Part shown: positions 17,401-25,610 of the stretch, in pieces
Layout of the letters: every line of letters starts with the position of its first letter
Numbering within the stretch: the stretch's first letter is position 1
Assembly: GCF_001660705.2 (NCBI RefSeq)
Contig: NZ_LYBV02000001.1
Location: forward strand, 303,032 to 367,031
Direction of reading: 5' to 3'
Length of the DNA stretch: 64,000 bases
DNA from: Saccharicrinis aurantiacus
GTDB taxonomy: Bacteria > Bacteroidota > Bacteroidia > Bacteroidales > Marinilabiliaceae
Position numbers and translations under genes: made by a program
The notes under the pieces: model-generated
The model's input: the letters and a program-made list of their open reading frames with translations, nothing else
Told to the model about the DNA's origin: nothing
Databases searched by the model: none

Positions 17401-18470
17401 CTTTTATTTTCGATCGTTTTTACCAGGCTGGTAAAGCAGGTAAGTCTTATGCAGGTGGTTCTGGCATTGGTTTGGCATTTGCAAAAATGTTGGTTGAGAT
17501 GCATTATGGAAGCATTAGTGCATCAAGCGTTTTGTCGGAAGGAACATGTATTACAGTGCGATTACCCATTGTTGAAAATGAGGATATTGACCTTATTAAG
17601 AAGATGGAAAATGAGGTGTTATCCACTGAAAAGAGTTCTGTCACCTATAGTTTCCTGTCGGGAGATACTGAGGATGAAAATATACAGGTGAATTCTGATT
17701 TCGCAGATGCGCTCATCTTTTTCGCTGAAGATAATACTGAGTTACGTCGTTTTGTGGTAGATACCTTAGGCCAGTTTTATAATATAAAAGCCTTTGAAGA
17801 TGGACAACGCTTGTTGGAGGCAATGAATCATCAATGGCCAGATATTATTATTAGTGATCTAATGATGCCAAATTTAAATGGGTTTGAGCTTTGTAAAAAT
17901 GTAAAAGCAGAAATAAAAACCAATCATATCCCTTTTATTTTACTAACCGCTTCGTCTTCTCTTAACGATCAAATAAAGGGATTAGAAAAAGGAGCAGATT
18001 TGTATATTAAAAAGCCATTTAATATGCAGTATTTGGTTACAAGTATCGATGCATTATTAAAGAGCAGAGTACAATTAAGGGAGCGTTTTCAAATGGAAGT
18101 TCCTTTAAAACTAGATAGAGGAGATAAACAATCAGAGAATAATTCTTTCCTCACAAAACTTTACGAATTATTAGATGAGAATTTATCCAATACAGAGCTT
18201 GAACTCGATAGCTTAGCAAGTGCATTATTTTTAAATCGTACCTTTTTCTATCAAAAAGTAAAGGCACTCACCAATCAAACACCATACGAATTATTAAAAT
18301 CTTACCGAATTAAGAAAGCTGCATTTTTAATGATAAATGAGCGTTTATCTGTTCAAGAAACTTTTGAACAAACTGGTTTTAAAAGTCGTGCTCATTTTAA
18401 TAAAATGTTTAAGGATACATACGGAGTTTCTCCAAGTCAGTATATGAAAAATAAGCTGTCAGAAGAATAA
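14412..18470 (+). CDS. Hybrid two-component system sensor/regulator (HTCS)
   Basis: A 1352-aa one-protein signalling system. In order: signal peptide (1-25); two seven-bladed propellers made of Reg_prop repeats (about 30-720, repeated IWIGTYNGLNRY-type units); a Y_Y_Y domain (about 725-780); a transmembrane helix (about 785-804); a HisKA domain with phospho-acceptor His842 (SHEIKTPL); a HATPase_c domain (about 945-1065, with NNLLNNALKF and the GSGIGLAF G-box); a receiver domain with Asp1149 (IISDLMMPN); and a C-terminal AraC-type HTH (about 1250-1348). In Bacteroidota such proteins bind oligosaccharides in the periplasm and switch on nearby utilisation genes. The neighbouring GH2, oxidoreductase and sulfatase genes are the likely targets. 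All key catalytic residues are present. Confidence 0.95.
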   Translation: MFKKSHLLIKCILIFLCLAIEPISASSTLNFNKQYSIADGLSDNGVTLVFQDSRSYVWIGTYNGLNRYNGYEFEVYKNTPHKKILAGRRIRSFCEDAKGNIWIGTEYGVSVYNYEKDFFFTLQTPKAYASKSLIVRSIVFDKLTDKIFCATEKSGILVYESDYSFSHRISFSDDLGYIICGKNSQSNIYYGGSKGLIEFDKASETCRLIETSSVGKIQDLVFLNDSNLLLASSNGIIHLQNEKKSGEWLVHNQFEKDYCFTSILKGANNSFWLGTLRSGLLFVDDVSSILKDQTLLKQQLSKGISRVSSIIKLSNNSIWVGSFDMGVFQYSYQPNIYKYINSSNENFRVDRIQHITQSDSSSIYLASNSKLIKYNKQNNEFESSDINFYKWLKKQISKVFIDSNNRKWVCVGTQYLYLVDATGEVLFNLTAQFPSLNSIKAISEDDKGQIWLATESDVFRIVVGESVDVLSLKEAGVFKEKSFNHINNIYVDPLYPDLWLTTYYEGLVRITNIDKDEFAFEQFVNIPNDSLSIPSNFVTSIVRLPNKQLWIGTEGGGLCELKTNNNKTSFKAFTERDGLSNNIVRSILTKHNTLWVATNNGLNILNTDNAAITKLNTDDGLPFNSFRLGAAKLQDGTMFFSGYKGFFYFNPDDINTKKDIPNLEFGALKLNNRIIHPGDTVANRVLLDKRLNELDKIELNYNENVFSIEAIPLHLSAPNSHYLQYRLLPLNKKWIEERTSQRYINFNGLPHGDYTLEVRVSNINKEWSEAKTLHIRIKAPWWELMWVRLLVVFIIVLGIYIAVKTRFKLIQLNHKVELEQLEKKNVEDLNNAKLRFFSNISHEIKTPLTLISGPVGVLLDRFKAQPNIKDKLDMIQRQSIKIAQLVDQVHDFQRSNANQLELQKSHFKFDEFIKQLVSQFEFVATTDNKKLVLKGPSNVYVWADENKLEKVINNLLNNALKFTDSGDTIVFEFELSNSDLLFKVTDTGCGIDPDALPFIFDRFYQAGKAGKSYAGGSGIGLAFAKMLVEMHYGSISASSVLSEGTCITVRLPIVENEDIDLIKKMENEVLSTEKSSVTYSFLSGDTEDENIQVNSDFADALIFFAEDNTELRRFVVDTLGQFYNIKAFEDGQRLLEAMNHQWPDIIISDLMMPNLNGFELCKNVKAEIKTNHIPFILLTASSSLNDQIKGLEKGADLYIKKPFNMQYLVTSIDALLKSRVQLRERFQMEVPLKLDRGDKQSENNSFLTKLYELLDENLSNTELELDSLASALFLNRTFFYQKVKALTNQTPYELLKSYRIKKAAFLMINERLSVQETFEQTGFKSRAHFNKMFKDTYGVSPSQYMKNKLSEE

Positions 18471-18782
18471 GTTCTTATTATTTTGTGAATCGTGTTTTAA
18501 CAATATTTATTTTCATAGATGCATGTATTATAGTGATTTGTGTTCCTGTTTTACTCGGGAGTAACTAGTCTTTATGTACGAGTAAGTCTTTGTGCGCATC
18601 ATTTGCCTTTTTTGTTAAACCATTTTAAGCAATAGTTTTTTGCAGGATGGTTAATGAATGAAAAAAATGTTTTTATGAAGTAAATCTTCGGTTTAAAAAG
18701 ATACCACTTTAGAGTTTTAGAGGTATGCTATTGGATTTGAAGAAATGCATCAAAAGCCCACACGAAAGCAAATATTAAACAC
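18471..18782. other. Intergenic stretch without a gene
   Basis: This 312-bp AT-rich gap lies between the HTCS and FAD oxidoreductase genes. It holds one inverted repeat (TTACTCG/CGAGTAA, 18551-18585) and no convincing promoter or gene. The inverted repeat may be a weak terminator or an operator. Confidence 0.4.
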
Positions 18783-20702
18783 ATGAAAAGAAGAGATTTT
18801 TTTAAGAAGGCAAGCGCGGGTGCTGTAGCAGCAACTATGGTTCCTGTTATTGGTAAAGCAGCCCCTGCTCCTGAGCTTTTAGGTGACCGAAAAAATGATA
18901 AATGGTACCAAGTTGCTACCGGCAAAATGGCAAAGCCTGATCGTAAGCAAACCCTTGAATACGATGTTGCTGTAATTGGTGGCGGAATGGCAGGTATTTC
19001 AGCAGCTGTTTCGGCCGCTCGTAATGGCGCCAAAACCGTTTTAGTGCAAGATAGACCTGTTTTAGGAGGAAATGCATCTAGTGAAATGCGTGTTACTGTA
19101 AATCAAGGAAGCCATAAGGAACGTGAGTCGGGTATTGTTGAAGAAATATTAATTGAAAACTGGGTTTATAACCCTCAGGATTCTTATCCTATTTGGGATC
19201 ATGTGCTTTACGGATTTGTAACACGTCAGCAAAACTTAACCTTAATGCTAAACACCCAAGCGATTGACGCTACAATGGATGGGAATGTTATTAAAAGTGC
19301 TATTTGCTGGGGAAGTACTAACGAAACAGAATTTACCATAAATGCCAAGCAATTTATCGATTGTTCAGGCGATGGCTTGTTAGCTGCCATGGCTGGTGCA
19401 GAGTATAGAACAGGGCGCGAGTCAAAGTCTGAATTTGGCGAAGATCATGCACCTGAAAAAGCCGATGGTTGGACAATGGGCGATTGTATTATGATGGTTA
19501 CAAAAGATATGGGAGTTCCTGTACCTTTTAAAGCTCCTGATTATGCAATTCCATTTGATTATGAAGCTGCATTTAAAGATAAACACCGCAGAATTAAGCA
19601 AGTTAAAGAAGGTTATTGGTGGGTTGAAGTGGGTAATGAGTTCGATATTATTGCCGACCGCGAAAATATCAGACATAAGTTAATGGCTTATTTTTATGGC
19701 GTTTGGGATTACATTAAAAATTCAGGAAACCACCCTGAGGCCGAAAATATAGCATTGGATTGGGTAGGTTCAATTCCTGGTCGTCGCGAGTCGCGTCGTT
19801 TTATAGGCGATACGCTTTTAAATCAGGTTGATTTATCATCGGGTAAAATATTTGATGATGCCGTAGCTTTTGGCGGATGGTCTTTTGATGAACACAATCC
19901 TGGCGGGATTGAAGATTTATCTCAACCGGCGAGTTATTTTCATAAAGGGATTAAAGAGTTGTACCAAATTCCATACTCAGCCTTGTATTCGCGTAATATT
20001 GATAACCTTTCCCTTTCAGGTAGAAATGTTAGTGTAACGCACATGGCATTATCATCTACGCGTATTATTGGAACCTGTTCCACAATGGGCCAGGCCACCG
20101 GAACAGCTGCCGCAATGTGTGTAGCTAAAGGTTTAAATCCTCGCGATATTCGCAATAAACATATCAATCAGTTGCAAGAGCAGTTATTAAGAGATGATGC
20201 ATTTATACCTAAACGACCAGCTAAGGATGTTAATGATTTGGCTCGAATAGCCGATGCAATTATTGGTTCATCAACGCTTTCGGGCGATACTAAATTGCTA
20301 GTTGATGGTATGTCGCGCGATAGGAAAGATGCAATACACCATTGGGAGGCTGAAGGATTAAACGCCGAATTAACTTTAGAATGGAAAAAACCTGTTAAGA
20401 TATCTCAGGTTGAATTAAAAGGAGAAACTGTTGTGTCGCGTAAAATGATGATGCATAAAAATCCTGAAAAGTATACAAGACAAGGACAAATAAAAGCCGT
20501 GCCACCAGAACTTATAAAGACTGCAAGTATTGAGGCTAGAGTAAAAGGGAAGTGGATTAAAGTGGCGAAAATAGAGGATAATATTACACGCTTGATGAAG
20601 ACCAATTTTGAACAAGTTAAAACAACAGCTATTCGTATAAAGTTTGAAGAAACTTGGGGATACGAAAATGCAAAACTTTACGAAGTTCGTTGTTATTCTT
20701 AA
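18783..20702 (+). CDS. FAD-dependent oxidoreductase, Tat-exported
   Basis: A 639-aa flavoprotein of the FAD_oxidored type. The N-terminus has a twin-arginine signal (RRDFFK at 3-8, then an Ala-rich hydrophobic stretch), so the folded FAD enzyme is likely exported to the periplasm. The dinucleotide-binding motif GGGMAG is at 66-71, followed by LGGNASSEMRV, and a second FAD contact is visible at VSVTHMALSSTRIIG. The last ~130 residues form a beta-rich, discoidin-like carbohydrate-binding domain. Such enzymes are common in Bacteroidota polysaccharide loci, with unknown sugar-linked substrates. The next gene encodes an exported protein with a flavinylation motif, which could be its electron partner (see findings). 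Confidence 0.85.
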   Translation: MKRRDFFKKASAGAVAATMVPVIGKAAPAPELLGDRKNDKWYQVATGKMAKPDRKQTLEYDVAVIGGGMAGISAAVSAARNGAKTVLVQDRPVLGGNASSEMRVTVNQGSHKERESGIVEEILIENWVYNPQDSYPIWDHVLYGFVTRQQNLTLMLNTQAIDATMDGNVIKSAICWGSTNETEFTINAKQFIDCSGDGLLAAMAGAEYRTGRESKSEFGEDHAPEKADGWTMGDCIMMVTKDMGVPVPFKAPDYAIPFDYEAAFKDKHRRIKQVKEGYWWVEVGNEFDIIADRENIRHKLMAYFYGVWDYIKNSGNHPEAENIALDWVGSIPGRRESRRFIGDTLLNQVDLSSGKIFDDAVAFGGWSFDEHNPGGIEDLSQPASYFHKGIKELYQIPYSALYSRNIDNLSLSGRNVSVTHMALSSTRIIGTCSTMGQATGTAAAMCVAKGLNPRDIRNKHINQLQEQLLRDDAFIPKRPAKDVNDLARIADAIIGSSTLSGDTKLLVDGMSRDRKDAIHHWEAEGLNAELTLEWKKPVKISQVELKGETVVSRKMMMHKNPEKYTRQGQIKAVPPELIKTASIEARVKGKWIKVAKIEDNITRLMKTNFEQVKTTAIRIKFEETWGYENAKLYEVRCYS

Positions 20703-20721
20703 TTAACTGATTAAAGCTTAT

Positions 20722-20748
20722 AGGTGTGTGCTTGCACACACCTTTTTT
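20722..20748 (+). terminator. Rho-independent terminator
   Basis: A perfect 9-bp stem (AGGTGTGTG/CACACACCT) with a 4-nt loop is followed by a T-tract. It lies between the FAD oxidoreductase and the flavinylated-protein candidate, so the two may be only partly co-transcribed. Confidence 0.85.
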
Positions 20749-20759
20749 ATTAACTGAGT

Positions 20760-21890
20760 ATGAGAGTTTGTGTTTTTGTAAAGTGTCTAATTGTAATAAT
20801 ATTGTCCTCAGCATGGCAATTTTCATCTTTTCAGGATACACCCAATTCTGATTCTTATCGAGTTACCATAAGTCACCCAGGGAGCATCGAAAAAGGTACT
20901 TCTATTGGTTTGAGGGTAATCAAAGACAGTAATAATATGCCCTCTGCGTATTATGCAGTGGTGAAATCAGTTTATTGTTATGATGAGGTTTGTAAAATTG
21001 ATCCGGTTACAATTTACTGGAATAGTATTGGCGAATACCTTCGTTACGAATTACCGCCAGATGTATATCTTGAGAAATATGAAGGTGAGGCTTTTGTAAA
21101 AACAGATTACGAAAAATTAGATCGCATTCTTCATGATGAAAATTCGCCCTTTAAAGATTTGAAGATTGATGAAATTACAGCTTCTTACTCAAGGCACATA
21201 GAAGAAGGAATTGATGCAATTTCTGGAGCAACCATTGTTGATTTAGATGAAAGTTCAACCATTGAAGGTTCAAGTTTAACTTGTTATACCCTTTGGCATT
21301 GGGCTAATGGTAGTATAAAAGATAAAATTCAAGAAATTACAGCCAAAAATATTAGCTCAAATCAGCTATTACATTTATTGAATAATAGTGAAGCTTATCA
21401 ATCATTTGCCATAAAGCATCTCACAGTTAGAAAGGCTTATGGCGAGAAAATTATACGTCAGATGACGGCTTATTCTTCTCAGGCATCAAAAGTAAATTTA
21501 AATGAGTTTGTTAAATACGCAGAAGGAGCTCCTGATGATATTTATTTTAATATGATTGATGCATTAATGCCAAAGGCAAATTCAAAGCAACGCGTTTCTT
21601 ATCTTAGTTCGCTTCGAAAGACTAGCTATTCAATCCCTAATGGATATTACACAAAACTCAGTTCTCAATTAGCCGATTATCTCAATTATCAAGAAGTAGA
21701 TTTGTTAATTAGTTTAATTGAAGATAAAAATGAAATAAACAGTGAGGTGCTTCAAAATGTATTTTTACTTTTAGATAAGGAAATTCTTGTAGCCCGAAGA
21801 GCTTATTATTTTCTAATTAATCAACAGCTTAATAAGGAACAATCAAAGCAGCTTAATAAGTTTTATAAAAAGAATAAAGACTATTTATAG
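20760..21890 (+). CDS. Exported protein with FMN-binding-domain-like region and flavinylation motif
   Basis: A 376-aa protein with an N-terminal signal peptide (about residues 1-22). Residues 35-185 look like an FMN-binding domain: a strand-rich region with YYAVVKSVYCYDEVC, then DAISGAT at 152-158, which fits the ApbE flavin-transferase consensus Dxx(S/T)GAT. Thr158 would carry the covalent FMN. The segment CYTLWHWANG follows. The remaining ~190 residues are alpha-helical, possibly HEAT-like. It sits 58 nt after a Tat-exported FAD oxidoreductase, and a periplasmic redox pairing is plausible. The flavinylation call rests on the motif; the surrounding domain is divergent, and no apbE gene is in the window. 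Confidence 0.6.
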   Translation: MRVCVFVKCLIVIILSSAWQFSSFQDTPNSDSYRVTISHPGSIEKGTSIGLRVIKDSNNMPSAYYAVVKSVYCYDEVCKIDPVTIYWNSIGEYLRYELPPDVYLEKYEGEAFVKTDYEKLDRILHDENSPFKDLKIDEITASYSRHIEEGIDAISGATIVDLDESSTIEGSSLTCYTLWHWANGSIKDKIQEITAKNISSNQLLHLLNNSEAYQSFAIKHLTVRKAYGEKIIRQMTAYSSQASKVNLNEFVKYAEGAPDDIYFNMIDALMPKANSKQRVSYLSSLRKTSYSIPNGYYTKLSSQLADYLNYQEVDLLISLIEDKNEINSEVLQNVFLLLDKEILVARRAYYFLINQQLNKEQSKQLNKFYKKNKDYL

Positions 21891-21930
21891 ACTCTAACAA
21901 AATTATAGTTAATCTAAAATCTATTGAAAA

Positions 21931-23358
21931 ATGATCACATTTTTAATTTGTATCGCAGCTCTCATAGTTGCATACTTTGTTTACGGAACCTATATTGAAA
22001 AATGTTTTGGCGCCGATCCAAATAAACCAACTCCTGCCATTACCAAAAACGATGGTGTTGATTTTGTACCTCTTAAGTTGAGTAAAATATTTCTAATTCA
22101 GTTTTTAAATATAGCTGGTCTGGGGCCAATTTTTGGTGCCATAGCAGGTGCCTTATGGGGGCAGGTGGCCTTTTTGTGGATTGTATTCGGATGTATTTTT
22201 GCAGGATCTGTGCACGATTATTTCTCAGGTATGCTTTCCATTCGTCATGGGGGAGAGAGTATTGCTGAAATTGTTGGCAAGTATTTAGGCCTAAGTGTTA
22301 AACAATTTATGCGAATATTTTCAGTGGGTTTACTAATCATTGTAGGTGTTGTGTTTGTTAAAGGACCTGCCACAATATTGCAGGGCATAACAGGTGGAGA
22401 TTTAACCGTAATAATGGTAGCAATTTTTGCCTATTACCTATTAGCAACCATGATTCCTATTGATAAACTAATAGGAAAAATTTACCCTTTATTTGGGATG
22501 TCCTTATTAATTATGGCTGTAGGTTTATTGGTAACCATTCTTTATCAGGATTACACCATTCCTAATTTGAATATAAGTTCTTTTCAAAATTTTCATCCGT
22601 CACCTGAGAAGTACCCAATCTTTCCAATGTTATTTATTACAATTGCATGTGGAGCTATATCTGGTTTTCATTCCACGCAATCACCATTGATGGCTCGTTG
22701 TATTTCCAATGAAAGAGATGGTAAAATAATCTTCTTTGGAGCAATGATAACTGAAGGTATTGTTGCATTAATATGGGCTGCAGTTGCCATGGCATTTTTT
22801 GGTGGTGTGCGTGAATTAGGTGCAACAATGGCCGAGCCTGGTCATAATGCCGCATGGGCAGTTAATACCATTTGTAATACCATGTTAGGCAAGATAGGTG
22901 GAGTTTTGGCATTAATAGGAGTAGTGGCTGCACCTATAACTTCGGGAGATACGGCTTTTAGAAGTGCAAGACTTACTATCGCAGATTCTTTAAACTTAAA
23001 TCAGGGTAGTTTACTTAAAAGACTATGGGTAACCATACCTATATTTATTGTGGCTCTAGCATTAACCCAAATCGATTTTGCGGTAATATGGCGTTATTTC
23101 GGATGGGCAAATCAAGTATTAGCAACAATTGTTTTATGGGCAGCAACAGTATATATGCATACGGTAAAGAAAAAGGCGTGGTTTTTATTAATACCATCCA
23201 TGTTTATGACGGCCGTTGTATCAACCTATATTTTAGTGGCACCTGAAGGTTTTGGATTGCCTTATGTTTTATCTATTTCTGTTGGAATTGGACTTGCCGT
23301 TATTTTAGGAGGATGGTTTATTATAAAACACCTTAGTATGGATAAAGAAAAATATTAA
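21931..23358 (+). CDS. cstA: CstA family carbon-starvation transporter (short form)
   Basis: A 475-aa integral membrane protein with about 12 hydrophobic helices, matching the short CstA/BtsT-like carbon starvation family (about 480 aa in Bacteroidota against 700 in E. coli). Conserved segments visible are GLGPIFGAIAGALWG, SVHDYFSGMLSIRHGG and GFHSTQSPLMARC. CstA-type proteins carry peptides or pyruvate. It lies 40 nt after the flavinylation-motif gene and may be in the same transcript. Its last 14 codons and terminator are duplicated 3.6 kb downstream; here the protein ends in KEKY, while the second copy would end in KEL. Confidence 0.9.
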   Translation: MITFLICIAALIVAYFVYGTYIEKCFGADPNKPTPAITKNDGVDFVPLKLSKIFLIQFLNIAGLGPIFGAIAGALWGQVAFLWIVFGCIFAGSVHDYFSGMLSIRHGGESIAEIVGKYLGLSVKQFMRIFSVGLLIIVGVVFVKGPATILQGITGGDLTVIMVAIFAYYLLATMIPIDKLIGKIYPLFGMSLLIMAVGLLVTILYQDYTIPNLNISSFQNFHPSPEKYPIFPMLFITIACGAISGFHSTQSPLMARCISNERDGKIIFFGAMITEGIVALIWAAVAMAFFGGVRELGATMAEPGHNAAWAVNTICNTMLGKIGGVLALIGVVAAPITSGDTAFRSARLTIADSLNLNQGSLLKRLWVTIPIFIVALALTQIDFAVIWRYFGWANQVLATIVLWAATVYMHTVKKKAWFLLIPSMFMTAVVSTYILVAPEGFGLPYVLSISVGIGLAVILGGWFIIKHLSMDKEKY

Positions 23359-23461
23359 ATGAAGATTAATTGAAAGATAGTTAGGTAATCATAATTGTAG
23401 GCCTGATTATTGAAAGCCCTAATTTGTTAATATCAGATTAGGGCTTTTTTATGTTTTGAAT
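23315..23461. repeat. 147-bp direct repeat, left copy
   Basis: It matches 26929-27075 at 144 of 147 positions with no gaps; the three differences cluster at the end of the cstA coding sequence. It contains the 3' end of cstA, its stop codon and its terminator. The two copies bound the accessory island. Confidence 0.95.
23413..23450 (+). terminator. cstA terminator (left repeat copy)
   Basis: The stem AAAGCCCTAAT/ATTAGGGCTTT with a 13-nt loop and trailing T-tract is an efficient rho-independent terminator. It sits inside the duplicated segment. Confidence 0.9.
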
Positions 23462-23512
23462 ACCCCACACGTTCGCGCGTTCAATGTCATTAAGTTAAGA
23501 AAACTCACTTTT

Positions 23513-23656
23513 CTGACAAAGAGTCACTTTTTACCACCATACCTAAACTTTGTACCACCATACCTTGCCTTTTTATGATCATACCTCGCCTTTTACTGAC
23601 AAAGAGTCGCTTTTTGCTACCATACCCCAACTTTACAGCCTCATACCTTACCTTTT
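23513..23656. repeat. 21-bp periodic repeat array, about 7 units
   Basis: Units of two kinds alternate: CTGACAAAGAGTCRCTTTT (23513, 23596) and a CATACC...CTTT form (23537, 23558, 23579, 23620, 23641). Spacing is close to 21 bp, two turns of B-DNA. The larger view is a 61-bp direct repeat at 23513-23573 and 23596-23656. There is no open reading frame here. It lies in the 570-bp leader of the effector-like gene. Confidence 0.75.
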
Positions 23657-23796
23657 CAGCTTTAGACGACCCGAATATGTGATAAAGGCATTTTTATTTT
23701 AGTTCTAAATTAACATATGTAGATGTACATAATTAAAGTTTTGCTATTTTCATAGCCAAATTGTGTAATCCCACTTGCGTATATATTGCCATTTAA

Positions 23797-23881
23797 GGTG
23801 AGTATACAGATATACTCTATGATGATATATGCATAGGGTGAGTATATAGAACATACGGTAGAATGATATACGCATATGGTG
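23797..23881. repeat. 40-bp tandem repeat with inverted repeat, upstream of effector gene
   Basis: GGTGAGTAT and the following GATGATATA(C/T)GCATA recur at 23797, 23837 and, partly, 23878, with a period of 40-41 bp. The first unit contains the perfect inverted repeat GAGTATA-CAGA-TATACTC (23800-23817). It ends 51 bp before the start codon I prefer for the next gene, so it may be an operator array. Confidence 0.65.
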
Positions 23882-23931
23882 AGGATATAATTAGTTACAA
23901 AACATTAAAACAGACTGCAAACAATAAAGTA

Positions 23932-25602
23932 ATGAGTGATAATACGATTCAAATTCGGGAAAAAGAAAACCCGCCAAGGAAGAAAGAAGAGTTTAGTAAA
24001 CTGACAATTACAGTAAGCATAAATGGAGAGCCCAAGAACGATAAAACATGTAAAAGTACTTCATTGAAAATGCCAAAGCCTTTAGTGAAAAAAGTAGAAG
24101 GACCATTTATTGAAGAAGGAAAACTTGTTGAAGAAATGATAGAGGGGCAAGAGTATATCTTTAAGGCTACGGAATTTCAAAAATCTACTATGTCACCTAT
24201 AAAACATATTTGGTGGGCGGAAAAAATTGATGATGGAGAAATAACTGACTTAGAATATAAAAAAGGTGAGAATCCATATTTAGATGATAAGAAAGTTGTA
24301 TGTTTTAAATACAAAGCAAAAAAAGGTAAAAAGATAAGGATATATGCTTATGTAGTAAGTCCTGCTGAAAGGGTTAGTGTTGAAGTTCCGATAGTTTCGT
24401 TTCCGTTTTGTGTTGACAGATTTAAAGTTCCAGGCTTAAATCCATCAGGAACAAATATTTCACAGGATTTGACATATGGCAAAGGGGTTGCGACTAAAAC
24501 CATAGATAATGTATATGATGTAGATTCTGTCAAACAATTTATAAAGGAATATATTAAGAGTGGTTTTGATGTTGATAAGCATGCAGCTTTTGCAAATATT
24601 GAAGGTTTAAAAGAAAATCCATTTGATGAGCCTTTTAATTATTCAAGTCCATCTGAAGGTTCTGACCATTTTGCTAATGTACAAAGAGATATTGATGCTC
24701 AAAACAATGCAAAAATGATGAAAATAGCTGATGAATTTGATAAGGCCAATTATCCTAAAGCCATTTATTCAAAAGAAAGAATATATAATGCCAGAGCTTG
24801 GTTAATTGAGAATTGGGTTTTTGAAGCATCAGGTAAGGATGTTAAAGATTATCACGAAGGCAATTTAATGTTTTGGGACACAAGTGACGAGAATATTTTT
24901 AAAGCCTTTGAAGATTGGGCTACACTATGTTACTCCTATGGTAATCTTGAAGGAAATATAAAACGAATGATAGCCAAATTCAAACGCAACGAAGGAGGTA
25001 TTTATGAAGATTCTGTATTAACAGAAGATATAGCAAACCATAAAAGTACATTGGAATATTGCTCAAATGTAGAAGATTTTATTGCCGAGCAAATAAAGAT
25101 AAGCAAAGGAAAATTATCCAACATAATTGAAACTGGAATTGATTACACCTATCAACACCGAGGAGATAAAGGTAAAACAACAGCGAAAGGAGCAAAGTTT
25201 GCAAAACCAACATTTGGTTCTCTTTTAGATACTATAAGAGGGGAAACGATTGCTTTAAATGATATATGGGCAACTGAAGTATATATATCAGGGGTTCAGT
25301 TCGACAATGATAACTATAAAGTAAGCTATGAGGTAACCTTATGGGATCACTTTGGGTTGGACATTACAGATATTGAAGATATCCCTAATACTATTCCTGT
25401 AGCAAAGGAAGCCTTTGCTGCTTGGTTTGCATTACAACACCTAAGAGGATACAAACCATTTATAACTAAAATGACTTTTACCAAAGAATTTCAAGGTAAT
25501 ATAAATGAGGGGAAAATAGAGCGTAATGATAAGAGAGAGGCTATAAAAACAAAACAAGCAAAAGAGAGAATTGATAATTTACCTAGTTTTAAATCCTTGT
25601 AA
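23932..25602 (+). CDS. Candidate secreted effector with DUF3289-like C-terminal domain
   Basis: A 556-aa protein from the ATG at 23932 (AATAAAGTAATG context). An ATG 69 nt upstream in frame lies within the tandem repeat and is less likely. No signal peptide is seen. Residues ~60-180 form a beta-rich, Ig-like region (GPFIEEGKLVEE, IWWAEKIDDGEI) resembling N-terminal modules of Bacteroidota type VI or polymorphic-toxin proteins. The C-terminus (about 440-540) has IRGETIALND, LWDHFGLDITDI at ~470 and AAWFALQHLRGYKPF, which resemble DUF3289, a family found in effector-like proteins. The middle is helical and unassigned. A lipoprotein gene follows by 8 nt and could encode immunity. The toxin role is inference; domain similarity was judged by eye. 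Confidence 0.5.
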   Translation: MSDNTIQIREKENPPRKKEEFSKLTITVSINGEPKNDKTCKSTSLKMPKPLVKKVEGPFIEEGKLVEEMIEGQEYIFKATEFQKSTMSPIKHIWWAEKIDDGEITDLEYKKGENPYLDDKKVVCFKYKAKKGKKIRIYAYVVSPAERVSVEVPIVSFPFCVDRFKVPGLNPSGTNISQDLTYGKGVATKTIDNVYDVDSVKQFIKEYIKSGFDVDKHAAFANIEGLKENPFDEPFNYSSPSEGSDHFANVQRDIDAQNNAKMMKIADEFDKANYPKAIYSKERIYNARAWLIENWVFEASGKDVKDYHEGNLMFWDTSDENIFKAFEDWATLCYSYGNLEGNIKRMIAKFKRNEGGIYEDSVLTEDIANHKSTLEYCSNVEDFIAEQIKISKGKLSNIIETGIDYTYQHRGDKGKTTAKGAKFAKPTFGSLLDTIRGETIALNDIWATEVYISGVQFDNDNYKVSYEVTLWDHFGLDITDIEDIPNTIPVAKEAFAAWFALQHLRGYKPFITKMTFTKEFQGNINEGKIERNDKREAIKTKQAKERIDNLPSFKSL

Positions 25603-25610
25603 AGAGACTT

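Noticed and set aside
23863..23931. Longer N-terminus for the effector-like protein
   Set aside because: The extension is encoded by the 40-bp tandem repeat and shows no protein-like conservation; the ATG at 23932 has a better leader.
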